Shown piece after piece: positions 9,222 to 18,401 of a stretch of 64,000 nucleotides of DNA. The DNA is from Streptomyces sp. ISL-94 (GTDB taxonomy: Bacteria; Actinomycetota; Actinomycetes; Streptomycetales; Streptomycetaceae), in the NCBI RefSeq assembly GCF_018614075.1, contig NZ_JAGGOZ010000053.1, positions 1 through 64,000 of the forward strand, in the 5' to 3' direction. Position 1 is the stretch's first letter; every line of letters begins with the position of its first letter. The translations under genes were made by a program, and so were the position numbers. The notes under the pieces are model-generated. The model ran no database searches. It was not told where the DNA came from and was given only the letters and a program-made list of their open reading frames with translations.

Positions 9222-10718
9222 TTACGGGAGCTGGCGGGAGGCCAGGTCGCGGACGGTTGCCATGTCGCTGAAGGGGAGCAGGTCCTCGCCCACGATCTGG
9301 TGCGGTTCGCTGCCCTTTCCGGCGATCAGGACGATGTCTTCGGGCTGAGCCGCGGACAGTGCGAGGGCGATGGCCCGGCGGCGGTCGGCGGAGCGTTCGT
9401 ACGGTGTGCCGGTGGCCTCGATGCCGGGGACGATCTGGTCCAGGATCGCCTCGGGATTTTCGGTGCGCGGGTTGTCCGAGGTCAGGACGCACAGGTCGGA
9501 GTGGGTGCCGGCGATGCGGCCCATTTCGGCGCGCTTGGTGGTGTCGCGGTCCCCGCCGCAGCCGAAGACGGTGATGACCCGGCCCCGGGCGAAGCCGCGG
9601 ATGGCCGTGAGGACCTTGTCGAGGGAGTCGGGCGAGTGCGCGTAGTCCACGATCACGGACGTGCCGGCGGGGGTCACGAAGCGCTCGAACCGGCCCGGTA
9701 CGGGCGGCATCTGGGCGAGCGCGGCGACCAGTCCGTCCAGGTCGTGCCCCAGTACGCGGCAGGCCGCGACGGCCGCCAGCGCGTTGGACACGGAGAAGCG
9801 GCCCGGGACGGGGATCGCCGCCGGGTACGCCAGGCCGGCGTGGTGCAGCGTGAACCGTGTGCCCGAGGCGTCCGCGATCAGGTCCGTGGCCCGGAAGTCC
9901 GCCTCCTCGTCGAGGCCGTAGGTTGTCACCGCGCCCGGCATCATCGCGCGGATGCCGGCTCCCACGGCGTCGTCCACGTTGACCACCGCGTGCCGGCACA
10001 GTCCCTGGAACAGCCGGAGTTTGGCGTCCGTGTAGTGGGCCATCGTGCCGTGGTCGTCCAGGTGGTCCTGGGTGAGGTTGGTGAAGACGCCGACGTCGAC
10101 GAAGGTGCTGTCCATGCGGTACGTCTGCAGGGCCATCGAGGTGGCCTCCAGCACCACGCTGCCGGTGCCCTGGTCCCGCATGCGGCCCAGGAGGTACTGC
10201 AGGTCGGGCGATTCCGGTGTGGTCAGCACCGAGGGCGGCATCGGGATCACCTCGTCGCCGATCCGGCTGCCCGCCGTACCGATCACGCCCACCGAGGCGC
10301 CCTCGGAGATTCTCAGCAGCGACTCGACCATGTAGGAGATGGAGGTTTTCCCGTTGGTCCCGGTGACGGCAACCAGGTCCATGTGCCGGCCCGGCTCGCC
10401 GAAATAGCGGGAGGAGACGACCGCGGCCGCCTTGCGGGTATCGGGCACCCGTACGACGCACACCGCGGGCAGCAGCTCCCGTCCGGGGGGCGCGGCGGCG
10501 GCTCCCGCCGCGTCGACGAGCACGGCGACCGCCCCGCGCGCGAGCGCCGCACCGATGGAGGCGGGGCCGCCGCCGCGGTGGCCGGGCACGGCGATGAAGA
10601 GCGAGCCCGGCACCACCCGGTCGACGTCGAAGGTGGTGCCTGCGGTGATCCCCGTCGATTCGGTGTCGCCTTGGATGACGTGGTGCTCATGGCCGGTCAA
10701 CAACCCGCTCAACTTCAC
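9222..10718 (-). CDS. MurE-like Mur ligase (UDP-MurNAc-tripeptide synthetase paralog)
   Basis: A 498-residue Mur ligase. The N-terminal substrate domain is followed by the ATP loop GTNGKTS (residues 120-126), the central domain with HYTDAK (carbamylated-Lys candidate K233), and a C-terminal domain carrying DNPR (415-418), the signature of meso-diaminopimelate-adding MurE. It would add an amino acid to UDP-MurNAc-dipeptide or a related acceptor in the cytoplasm. It is not in a dcw cluster and has no cell-wall neighbours here, so it is probably a second, accessory copy. The GTG start at 10718 is preceded by AAGGGA. A role in modified peptidoglycan or in a natural-product pathway is possible, but nothing adjacent supports a choice. 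Confidence 0.85.
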   Translation of the reverse strand: MKLSGLLTGHEHHVIQGDTESTGITAGTTFDVDRVVPGSLFIAVPGHRGGGPASIGAALARGAVAVLVDAAGAAAAPPGRELLPAVCVVRVPDTRKAAAVVSSRYFGEPGRHMDLVAVTGTNGKTSISYMVESLLRISEGASVGVIGTAGSRIGDEVIPMPPSVLTTPESPDLQYLLGRMRDQGTGSVVLEATSMALQTYRMDSTFVDVGVFTNLTQDHLDDHGTMAHYTDAKLRLFQGLCRHAVVNVDDAVGAGIRAMMPGAVTTYGLDEEADFRATDLIADASGTRFTLHHAGLAYPAAIPVPGRFSVSNALAAVAACRVLGHDLDGLVAALAQMPPVPGRFERFVTPAGTSVIVDYAHSPDSLDKVLTAIRGFARGRVITVFGCGGDRDTTKRAEMGRIAGTHSDLCVLTSDNPRTENPEAILDQIVPGIEATGTPYERSADRRRAIALALSAAQPEDIVLIAGKGSEPHQIVGEDLLPFSDMATVRDLASRQLP

Positions 10719-11444
10719 GGTGGTCCCTTCGGAGACGGCTACGGCCCGGCGTGCGGCCCTCGCCTGGCGGCAGCGCCGACGGAGCGTCGGGACTGCGGTG
10801 GTGGGGTGGGAAGGGCGATGCGTCGCCCGCGAGGCGGCGGGGGCCGGTCGGGGCGCGGTGATCAGGCCGGGCTGCCGGGGCGGGGCCCGTCGCGAAGGTG
10901 GTGCGGCGGGAGGGAGTGGCCCGGGCGCGGTGGGGAAGCGCTAGCCGTGGCCGTGCACGACGCCGCGGCCGACCGTGGGGGCCTGGCCGTCGGCGGCGGT
11001 CCGGGGGCTCACGCCCGTCCGGCCCGCGGAGGCCGCGCGCGCGTCAGGGGCGGCCTGCGGCAGGCACTCTCCCGTGACGCGTCGTGTGCGGTTCATGGAC
11101 CGAGTGTACGTGCGCTCGCGTGCCCTGTACGCCGGGTCGGCCCGTCGGTCGCGGAGGACCACCGCTGCGGGCGGCGTCCGGTCACAGCACCAGGGTCTTA
11201 CTGTCCGATGCCGAATGAAGCTCGCCCGTCCTCTGCTGTCTGGTTCGTTGCCTGCCCACACGCGACCGGACGACCGGGTGATCTTAGGGGATCGTGGGAT
11301 GTACCGGGCGGGGGTGGTGGGCGGTCTGGCAGCATTCGTCTGGCCTGCAACGCCTTCGGTCGTCCACCCGGGCTGCTACGCCGTTGGGGCGAAGCCTCAG
11401 TCGACGGGATTCCGGGCTCGGCCGGGAGGGGGAGAACCACCGCT
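10719..11444. other. intergenic region between divergent genes
   Basis: About 725 bases separate the MurE-like gene and the hydrolase gene. I see no convincing coding frame; a 50-codon minus frame starting near 11096 has no recognisable features. Promoters for both flanking genes should be here. Confidence 0.5.
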
Positions 11445-12232
11445 GTGACAGGTCATGCAGCAGGACGCGTAGTTCCGTACGAGGTACAGGGCAGCGGGCC
11501 CGAAAGGGTCCTCGCACTGCACCACTGGCTCAGTGACAGGTCGAGTTTCGACCAACTACGGCGACACCTGAACGGGGACGTGTTCAGTTACGCGTTCATG
11601 GACTGCCGTGGGTACGGCGCGGCAATGGAGACCCCCGGATGTACACCATGGAGGAAGTCGCGGCGGACGCCCTCGCCGTGGCCGACGACCTCGGCTGGGA
11701 CACCTTTTCGGTCATCGGCCACTCCATGGGCGGCAAGGCGGCCCAGCTGATGCTGCTGGACGCCCCCTCGCGGGTCCGCTCGATCATCGGCATCTCGCCG
11801 GTGCCCGCGTCCGGGTTCCCGCTCGAAGGGGAGATGTGGGAGCTGTTCGTCGGGGCCGTGGAGGAGTCCGGCAACCGCAGGACGATCTTCGACGTCACCA
11901 CCGGCAGTCGGCACGACGATGCGTGGCTGGACGCCAGAGTGAGCGGCTCGGAGCGCTCTTCGCCGGCGGCCCTGCGCTCGTACCTCGATTCCTGGACGCG
12001 CGGCTCCGACATCCACGATCGGGTTGAGGGAAACCCGACCCCCGTGCTTGTCGTGGCCGGTGCGAACGACCCGGCGATGGGTCCCGACACCATGCGGTCC
12101 ACCTGGCTGCAGTGGTATCCGAACGCCCAGCTCGAGGTCTTCGACGACGCGGGCCACTTCGCCCCGGACGAGAGCCCGGAGGCCCTGGCGACGGTGGTCG
12201 AGAGGTTCCTCGGCGGCTTGGGTCTTCCGTAA
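11445..12232 (+). pseudogene. alpha/beta hydrolase with a frameshift
   Basis: The first 65 codons, from GTG 11445 (site GGGAGGGGGAG upstream), encode the start of an alpha/beta hydrolase: VVPYEVQGSGPERVLALHHW and an FMDCRGYGA segment. Near 11635 the frame must shift by one base to continue as YTMEEVAADALAVADDLGW, the nucleophile elbow GHSMGGKA, an Asp in VVAGANDP and the catalytic His in DDAGHFAPDES. Joined, the product is about 262 residues, a normal family length. As written, only a headless protein from ATG 11639 could be made. A single-base sequencing error is the main alternative to a real mutation. Confidence 0.82.
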
Positions 12233-12279
12233 AATGATCTTGAGTGGTGAATCATGGTTCGGCAAGGCCAAGGAGGGCT

Positions 12280-12610
12280 CCCCGCCCAAGCGCCCGCACG
12301 GCGCTGACCGTTTGGGGCTGGGCCTCCGACATCCTGGATGAGTGGTTCACCGAGGTACGGCCGCCATTCGGGACAGAAGGAAACCCGGCCGCCCGGCCCT
12401 CCGAGCGCGGACTGTGGATCGGCTGCCAGCGCCTCAACTCCCGGTTCATCACCTATACCGCCAGGCCCGGGCCCAGGCCTTGGACGAAGGGCTGGACTTC
12501 CACTCCTTGCGCAGGTCTTACGTCACCCACCTGATCGAGGCCGGCTGGGACCCCGCGCTTCGTCCGGGAGCAGGTCGGTCACGACCACGCAAGCACGAGC
12601 ACTACGGCCG
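12280..12610 (+). pseudogene. tyrosine recombinase (phage-type integrase) remnant
   Basis: Pieces in three frames align in order with the C-terminal half of Streptomyces tyrosine integrases: LTVWGWASDILDEWFTEVRP, then YRQARAQALDEGLDFHSLRR (with HxxR), then RFVREQVGHDHASTT. At least two frameshifts separate them, and the catalytic Tyr region after HASTT is lost. No intact integrase or matching attachment site was found nearby. Confidence 0.75.
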
Positions 12611-12832
12611 CGGCACCCCCACCGTCACGCTCGCCGCACACCTCGCCTACGGCACCATCGGCGGAGGGTTCCTCGCATGGCCCGAGTGAGGGAGCCCTTG
12701 GCCGGCGCTGCTCCAGAGAGCCGGCCCCGAAACGCGGAGATCCGCAGCGAGCAGCCATGACCAATGCCGGCGCCAAGGGCTGTAGCGATGTTCCCCACGG
12801 CAGGGGTAGATCGCTCTGGCGGCTCCTACCGT

Positions 12833-12853
12833 GCGGGTGCGGGTGCGGGTGCG
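12833..12853. repeat. short GTGCGG hexamer tandem
   Basis: About three and a half copies of GTGCGG lie just upstream of the small zinc-ribbon gene. It is a simple-sequence tract, not a CRISPR-type repeat. Confidence 0.7.
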
Positions 12854-12895
12854 GAGCAGGGTGCCGTCACAGTATGGCGGGCGTATTGTCCGTGT

Positions 12896-13321
12896 ATGGG
12901 TGACGTGCGGTGTGACTCGTGCGGTGCGCGGCTGCCCGGTCCGGCGATGGCCCGCAGGCGCCGGTACTGCCGGCCGGCGCACCGGCAGGCGGCCTGGCGG
13001 GCCCGGTGTCGTTGGCGGGAGGCGGCGCCCGCGCGCGCAGGGATGACCGAGGCCGGCGAGGTTCTGCTGCTGCACGTCAAAAGCGTCGCGCGGCTTTCCC
13101 TGGAGCCGCCTTCGCCGCGTTCGCCCGCGGGCTGGAACTGCGCTGCCGTGGCGCGGGTTCCCGACCTGGCCGGGCAGCTCGTCCAGGCAGCGGTGCTGGC
13201 GGACCGGCGGGCAGGGGCGAGCTGGGCGCAGATCGGTGCGGGGCTGGGCATCAGCGCCGAGGCGGCCCGCAGCCGCTTCGGGCGCACCCGCAGCGCCAGT
13301 CCTGCCGACGGCGGCGGGTGA
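12896..13321 (+). CDS. zinc-ribbon/HTH small protein
   Basis: A predicted 141-residue protein. The N-terminus has a CDSCGARL...RRRRYC cluster followed by a basic AHRQAAWRAR helix, resembling the short zinc-ribbon proteins common in Streptomyces. The C-terminus has a helix-turn-helix-like segment (GASWAQIGAGLGISAEAARS). It may bind DNA. It ends 5 nt before the sensor phosphatase gene, so the two are probably one transcript, suggesting a regulatory partnership (inference). ATG 12896 starts the conserved part; an in-frame start at 12764 adds an uninformative region. Confidence 0.65.
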   Translation: MGDVRCDSCGARLPGPAMARRRRYCRPAHRQAAWRARCRWREAAPARAGMTEAGEVLLLHVKSVARLSLEPPSPRSPAGWNCAAVARVPDLAGQLVQAAVLADRRAGASWAQIGAGLGISAEAARSRFGRTRSASPADGGG

Positions 13322-13326
13322 CAGGC

Positions 13327-15462
13327 ATGCAGCGCCCTGCTGCCCCGGGAAGCGTTGCCGGCCCCGGGGAGGGGTTGCCGGACGCAGTCCTGGCCGACGT
13401 GGTGCGGAACACCGGTGCATCGGTGGGCCTGGTGTATCTGCTGCCGCCGGGGGAGCGGGTGCTGCGGCTGGTCCTGGCTTCCGGGGTGTCCCGGCAGATC
13501 GTCGCTCCCTGGGCCCGCGTTCCCGTGGACGCCGCGATTCCGGTGGCGGATGCCATGCGCCGGCGGCGCCTGGTCTGGCTGGGCAGCCAGGAGGAGATCG
13601 CCCGCCGCTATCCGCGGCTCGGCCTCGTCCTGCCGTACGACTTCATGCTCGCCGCAGCCCCGATCGCCGGCGCTGACACGGTGTGGGGCGGCATCGTGCT
13701 GCTGTGGCCCGTCTGGCACCCGGCGCAGCTCACTGCGGCCGAGCAGGAGACGATCGCCGCCTGCTGTCGGCGCACTGCAGCGCTCCTGCAACACGCTGCC
13801 GACAGCGGCCGTCCGCTGGGGCCCGCCGACGAACCCCGCCTGCTGCCTGCGCTGTACCCCCACGAGGCCGACCCGGCCCAGGCCATGGCCGCTCTGGGTT
13901 TCGCCGAGCGGCTGCCCGTGGGCTGCTGCGCGCTCGACCTGGACGGCCGGCTCACCTTCATCAACCCCGCAGGCGCCGAACTGGTCGGTGCCAGTGCCGC
14001 GTCCCTGCTGGGCAAACGCCCATGGGAGGTACTTTTGTGGCTGTACGACCCGGTGTTTGAAGACCGCTACCGGGAGGCGGTGGTCTCCCGGCAGCCCACC
14101 TCCTTCACCGCCAGGCGCCCACCCGACACCCGGCTGTCCTTCCAGCTCTACCCGGACGACAGCGGCATCAGCGTCCACATCACCCCCGCCGCCGGGGATC
14201 CGACCGCCACGGAGACGGGGGCAGCGGCCCCGTCCCCAGCCGGGCTCGTCGGCGCGACGGCGCTCTACCACCTGATGCACCTTGCCACCGCCCTCGCCGA
14301 GGCAGCCGGGGTGCAGGACGTGGTCGAGCTGGCTGCCGACCAGATCGTGCCGGGCTTCGGCCCGAAGGCCCTGGCCCTGTTGACCGTGGAAGACGGACGG
14401 CTGCGGGTCACCGGCTACCGCGGCTACAGCCCGGAACTGATGGCCCGCTTCGATGCGGTCCCGCTGAGCTCCGACACCCCCGCCGCCCATGTCATCACCA
14501 CAGGTGTGGCCAGTTTCTTCGCCACCTTCGCCGACCTTGCCCTGGCCTACCCTCCGGCCGTGCGGCAGGACGAGATGGCCGCCTGGGCCTTCCTCCCCCT
14601 GATCGTCTCCGGCCGCCCGGTCGGCTCCCTGGTACTCGCCTACGACCAGCCCCACCCGTTCCCGCCCGCCGAACGGGCCATGCTCACATCGCTGGCCGGT
14701 TTGACCGCCCAAGCTCTGGACCGCGCCCGGCTCTACGACGCCAAGCACACCCTCGCCCACACCCTGCAGACCGCCCTGCTGCCCCACCTCCTGCCGCGGA
14801 TCCCCGGTCTTCAAGTCGCCGCCCGCTACCGGCCGGCCGGCCACGGCATGGACATCGGCGGCGACTTCTACGACCTCATCCGCTGCACACCCACGACGGC
14901 CGTCGCCGCGATCGGCGACGTGCAAGGCCACAACACCACCGCTGCCGCCCTCATGGGACAGGTCCGCACCGCCGTCCACGCCCACGCCACCGCCGGCGCA
15001 ACCCCCGGCGACATCCTCACCGGCACCAACCGCCTCCTGACCGACCTCGACCCCGGCCTGTTCGCCAGCTGCCTCATCGCCCACATCGACCTCACGACAC
15101 AGCGGGCGCTTCTCGCCACGGCCGGCCATCCCCCTGCCCTGCTCCGCCACCCGGACGGGCGGACCGACATCCTGCGCCTGTCCCCGGGGCTGCTCCTGGG
15201 CATCGACCCGGACGCCGACTACTCCACCGCCGAGATTCCGATCCCACCCGGCGCCGCCCTCGCCCTGTACACCGACGGACTCGTCGAAAGCCCCGGCACC
15301 GACATCGACGACGCCACCGCCGCGCTCGCCGGCCACCTGGCAGCGGCGGAACCGGAGGACCTCGACGCCCTCGCCGATATCCTCCTCCACCACGCCGAAC
15401 AGTCCGCGCCCCGCCATGACGACATCGCCCTGCTCCTCATCCGCCCGCACGACGGACCATGA
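13327..15462 (+). CDS. GAF/PAS sensor protein phosphatase (SpoIIE/PP2C type)
   Basis: A 711-residue protein from ATG 13327. Order of domains: a GAF-like sensor (about 20-160), a PAS domain (about 195-285, LDLDGRLTFINPAGAELVGA), a second GAF (about 310-465) and a C-terminal SpoIIE-type PP2C phosphatase (about 480-705). Metal-binding motifs are visible: MDIGGDFYDL, AAIGDVQGHN and HDDIALLLI. Streptomyces has many such phosphatases; they dephosphorylate anti-anti-sigma factors and so connect signals to sigma-factor release. No anti-sigma partner is adjacent. It lies 5 nt downstream of the zinc-ribbon/HTH gene and probably shares its promoter. Confidence 0.88.
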   Translation: MQRPAAPGSVAGPGEGLPDAVLADVVRNTGASVGLVYLLPPGERVLRLVLASGVSRQIVAPWARVPVDAAIPVADAMRRRRLVWLGSQEEIARRYPRLGLVLPYDFMLAAAPIAGADTVWGGIVLLWPVWHPAQLTAAEQETIAACCRRTAALLQHAADSGRPLGPADEPRLLPALYPHEADPAQAMAALGFAERLPVGCCALDLDGRLTFINPAGAELVGASAASLLGKRPWEVLLWLYDPVFEDRYREAVVSRQPTSFTARRPPDTRLSFQLYPDDSGISVHITPAAGDPTATETGAAAPSPAGLVGATALYHLMHLATALAEAAGVQDVVELAADQIVPGFGPKALALLTVEDGRLRVTGYRGYSPELMARFDAVPLSSDTPAAHVITTGVASFFATFADLALAYPPAVRQDEMAAWAFLPLIVSGRPVGSLVLAYDQPHPFPPAERAMLTSLAGLTAQALDRARLYDAKHTLAHTLQTALLPHLLPRIPGLQVAARYRPAGHGMDIGGDFYDLIRCTPTTAVAAIGDVQGHNTTAAALMGQVRTAVHAHATAGATPGDILTGTNRLLTDLDPGLFASCLIAHIDLTTQRALLATAGHPPALLRHPDGRTDILRLSPGLLLGIDPDADYSTAEIPIPPGAALALYTDGLVESPGTDIDDATAALAGHLAAAEPEDLDALADILLHHAEQSAPRHDDIALLLIRPHDGP

Positions 15463-15638
15463 ACGCAGCATCGCCTCGCATGCGAGCCACCGGGTGCCCT
15501 GGAAGCTCGCGGTCGCCTTGGCCGTCGTCCTGCGGGGCCGTACGGCCGGCTTCCCGCCTGGCTCGCCGTGACGTCGGGGGCGCTCGGCGCGGGGGAAGGC
15601 GGACCAGGACCGGTCGACCCGACTGTCGCAAAGGCACC

Positions 15639-15850
15639 TCAGCCTGCCAGCTTGTTGAACGTGCGGATCCGCTGCTCGAAGAGCCGCGCCGGCACGATGC
15701 GGCGCAGCATGCTGAGACGCCTCGCGAAGGGGCCGGCGGTGTAGCGCAGCTTCGGCTTGGGGGTGGTGGCTGCCGCGACGATCGCCTGGGCGACGGTGGC
15801 GGGGGCGTCGCCGCCCTTACCGCCCGGCCGCGAGGCCGGCGGCGATCATG
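15639..15850 (-). pseudogene. C-terminal fragment of a short-chain dehydrogenase
   Basis: Read leftwards, the frame gives APATVAQAIVAAATTPKPKL, RYTAGPFARR and LFEQRIRTFNKLAG before a stop at 15639-15641. This is the characteristic tail of Streptomyces SDR oxidoreductases. Upstream the frame is closed, so roughly the first 200 residues, including the NAD-binding fold, are missing. Confidence 0.75.
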
Positions 15851-15877
15851 TCCTCATGTTCCTCGTCCTTCTCAGGT

Positions 15878-17104
15878 TCAGGGGGCGGCGACGGCGTCCG
15901 TACGCCCGGTCTCACGGCGGCGGTCCACCCCACCAACATCGGGAGCGTTGCGCCGCAGCCACAGGCTCAGGACGCCGCACACTACGGCGAGCACGAACAG
16001 CACCAAGGGCACCGTCTTCACGTCCATCGTGTCGATGACACCGCCCAGCAGCGGGGGGAAGGCTACGCCGCCGATCATTGAGGCGGCGATCACGTAGGCA
16101 CCGGCCGCGCCCACGCCGGGGACGGCGCGGTTCAGCCAGGGCAGGCAGGTCGGGAAGATCGGCGCGATCATCAGACCGACGCCGAAATACGCGTACGGGG
16201 CAAGGACCGGCACCGTCGCCAGGAGCAGGAAGCCGGCCATGCCCGCGCAGCAGACGATCAGGATCGAGGGCGCAGACCAGCGCAGGCTCAGGGGCGCGAC
16301 GACGAACCGGCCCACGGTCATGGCCGCCCAGTAGGCGGACGTCGCGGTGGCGGCGGTGGCGGCGCCGTATCCGACGACTTCGAGGTGAGTGGGCTCCCAG
16401 CCGCCCACGCCGGTCTCGATGGCGACGTGCAACACGTAGATGCCGATGAACGCCGCGATGATCGGGATCACCCGCGCTCCGCCCGTCGAGGCACCCTCGG
16501 CCGCAGCCGGCCGGGGCTCGCGGGCGGCCACCCCGCCCAGGGTCAGCAGGATCAGGAGGCTGATCACGCCGATGCCGAGGAAGATCTCCGGGTAGTGGTC
16601 GGCGCCGAGCCAGCCGATCAGGCCCGGGCCGGCGATGGCGCCGAGGCCGAAGTGTCCGTTGAGCAGGTTGAGCATGGCGGTGCTGCGGTGGCCGAAGCCG
16701 ACGGCGAAAAGCTGGTTCAGGCCGTAGTCGATGCCGCCGAAGCCGAGGCCGATGACGAACGTGCCGACGAGGGCCAGGACCCAGTTCGGCGAGAAGGCGA
16801 AGGCGGCTGCGCCGGCGGCCATGAGCACGTAGGAGCCGCCGAGCAGCACCCGGTTGTTCAGACGGCCCCGCTGGAGGTGGTAGACCAGCACACCCGCCAG
16901 TGCGCCGACGAAGTGGGCGCTGAGACTGAGCCCGGCCACGGCGGGGCCGATGCCGTACTCCTCCCGCAGGGCTGGGATCGCGGGTCCGTAGAGCGCCTGC
17001 AGGGCGCCGATCACCACGAACGCCACGCACGAGGCGATGATCGCAACGGTGGTGAGGAGGGGCCTGCCCGCTTCCGGCAGGTCGGGCTCACTGGTGGCGG
17101 ACAT
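15878..17104 (-). CDS. MFS transporter (FucP-like sugar/solute permease)
   Basis: A 408-residue major facilitator with twelve predicted membrane helices. The first half holds GLSLSAHFVGALAGVLVYHL and GLGFGGIDYGLNQLF; the second half begins about residue 215 after a hydrophilic loop. It resembles FucP-like and other sugar permeases that work by proton symport. It is divergent from a DeoR-family regulator 171 bp away, the usual arrangement for a carbohydrate transporter and its repressor. The ATG at 17104 has GAGGAG upstream. The substrate is unknown. Confidence 0.85.
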   Translation of the reverse strand: MSATSEPDLPEAGRPLLTTVAIIASCVAFVVIGALQALYGPAIPALREEYGIGPAVAGLSLSAHFVGALAGVLVYHLQRGRLNNRVLLGGSYVLMAAGAAAFAFSPNWVLALVGTFVIGLGFGGIDYGLNQLFAVGFGHRSTAMLNLLNGHFGLGAIAGPGLIGWLGADHYPEIFLGIGVISLLILLTLGGVAAREPRPAAAEGASTGGARVIPIIAAFIGIYVLHVAIETGVGGWEPTHLEVVGYGAATAATATSAYWAAMTVGRFVVAPLSLRWSAPSILIVCCAGMAGFLLLATVPVLAPYAYFGVGLMIAPIFPTCLPWLNRAVPGVGAAGAYVIAASMIGGVAFPPLLGGVIDTMDVKTVPLVLFVLAVVCGVLSLWLRRNAPDVGGVDRRRETGRTDAVAAP

Positions 17105-17275
17105 CGCTCTCCTCGTGGTTCGCGGTCGAATGAACATGATCAGCGTTCGTAACAGGCGTGAAAGCCGTGCCACTTCCGCCAGATTACTCAGCGAAGATGT
17201 TCGTTTCAACAGTTTCGATGCGCGTACCGCACATGGCAGCCGCTGGCGTGCTCCGTCTGTGCTAAAAGCAGACAC
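17105..17275. promoter_or_regulatory. divergent promoter region with DeoR-type repeats
   Basis: Between the MFS and DeoR genes, direct repeats GTTCGTAACAGG (from 17145) and GTTCGTTTCAACAG (from 17199) occur about 54 nt apart, with GAATGAAC at 17129-17136 as a possible inverted copy. DeoR regulators commonly bind several such short repeats, so autoregulation and control of the transporter are likely (inference). Confidence 0.45.
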
Positions 17276-18043
17276 ATGAACGTGATGGAGAGGCACAAGT
17301 TCGTCGTGGGGCTGCTCATGCAGCACAACCGCGCGACCGTGGCCGAACTGGCCCAGGCCACCGGGGCGTCCGAGATGACCATCCGGCGGGACCTGGAGGT
17401 ACTGGAGTCCCGGGGGGCCCTGCGCCGGGTGCGCGGCGGCGCCGTGAGCAGCCTGCCCGGCGGCGTCGAGCCGCCCTACGCGATCCGGGCCATGTCCGGG
17501 ACGCAGGCCAAGGAACGGCTGGCCCGCGCCGTGGTCGATCTGCTCACCGACGGCGAGACCGTCGCCCTGGACACCGGCACCACCGCCGTGGCCGTCGCCA
17601 AGGCCATGGTCGGCCGCCAGTTCACGGTGGCCCCTCTCTCCCTGCATGCCGCCTTCGCCCTCTCCGGGCATTCCGGCATCCAGCTGGTGATGCCCGGTGG
17701 GCAGGTACGCCCCGAGGAGCTGTCGTTTTACGGTCATGCCCCCGTGCAGACCTTCAAGGACCTGTGTTTCGACACGTTCATCCTGGGCTGCTGCGGCGTC
17801 GACCCGGTCCAGGGCGCCACCGCCTACAACCTCGAAGACGTACAGGTGAAGCGGGCCGCGGTGGCCGCGGCGCAGCGCGTGATCCTCGTGGCCACCGCCG
17901 ACAAGATCGGCCGCACTGCGCTGGGCCGCATCTGCTCGATGGAGGAGATCGCCCTGGTCGTCACCGATGCCCCCGCCGGTTCTCCCGCGGTCGAAGTACT
18001 GAGGGAGCAGGGGATCGAGGTGGTCCATCCGGCGAACGGCTGA
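17276..18043 (+). CDS. DeoR-family transcriptional regulator
   Basis: A 255-residue regulator. The winged HTH is at residues 5-57 (ATVAELAQATGASEMTIRRD) with the family signature L.RVRGGAV after it. The C-terminal sugar-phosphate sensor domain follows, containing DTGTTAVAVAKAM, LVMPGGQVRPEELSF and VKRAAVAAA. Such proteins repress sugar-use genes and release DNA on binding a phosphorylated sugar. It is divergent from the MFS permease at 15878-17104, its likely target. Confidence 0.9.
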   Translation: MNVMERHKFVVGLLMQHNRATVAELAQATGASEMTIRRDLEVLESRGALRRVRGGAVSSLPGGVEPPYAIRAMSGTQAKERLARAVVDLLTDGETVALDTGTTAVAVAKAMVGRQFTVAPLSLHAAFALSGHSGIQLVMPGGQVRPEELSFYGHAPVQTFKDLCFDTFILGCCGVDPVQGATAYNLEDVQVKRAAVAAAQRVILVATADKIGRTALGRICSMEEIALVVTDAPAGSPAVEVLREQGIEVVHPANG

Positions 18044-18221
18044 ACCGCACGGCCGTGTCGGTTCGGGCCGCTCGTCTGTGCTTCACGTCGGTGTGCCCTT
18101 CCTGCATGCATGGCGCGCATCCGGGATCGGCGCACCCGTGTGGTCAACTTCGTTGCAGCCGCTCGTCTTTGGCCGCACGTCGAAACTCAGCACTGTGCTT
18201 CGCATGTCGGACGTCCATCGT

Positions 18222-18401
18222 GCAGCTGGCCACGGGCACATGCTTGGCCGTCCCGGCGCCCCGCCGCTGGTGGATGTCGCGCTGAGCAAGCATCCGCAGG
18301 TCTGGGCGGGTGCGGGCATGCCATGCACCGTCTTCCGCACGACTTTCGCGGAGCTGGTGAAGCTGACCGGCGGCGAGGCCGCGGTGGCCGCCACCGACTG
18401 A
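18222..18401 (+). pseudogene. C-terminal fragment of a YbaK/EbsC-type tRNA-editing protein
   Basis: The frame ending at 18401 gives GAPPLVDVALSKHPQVWAGA, then GMPCTVFRTTFAELVKLTGG, which matches the end of Cys-tRNA(Pro)/Pro-tRNA editing domains. The first 100 or so residues, including the substrate-binding core, are absent. Confidence 0.65.

Noticed and set aside
9057..11750. 897-codon open frame on the plus strand
   Set aside because: It runs antisense to the MurE-like gene with Arg/Gly/Ala-rich, non-family sequence; high GC keeps opposite frames open. Only its last part overlaps the real hydrolase start.
12280..12610. Active integrative element with attachment sites
   Set aside because: The integrase is truncated and frameshifted, and no tRNA gene or direct repeats of attachment-site type were seen.
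12833..12853. GTGCGG repeats as a CRISPR-like array
   Set aside because: Six-base units without spacers; simple-sequence repeat.
12826..15471. 881-codon open frame on the minus strand
   Set aside because: Mirror of the sensor phosphatase gene; Gly/Val/Asp-rich translation without motifs.
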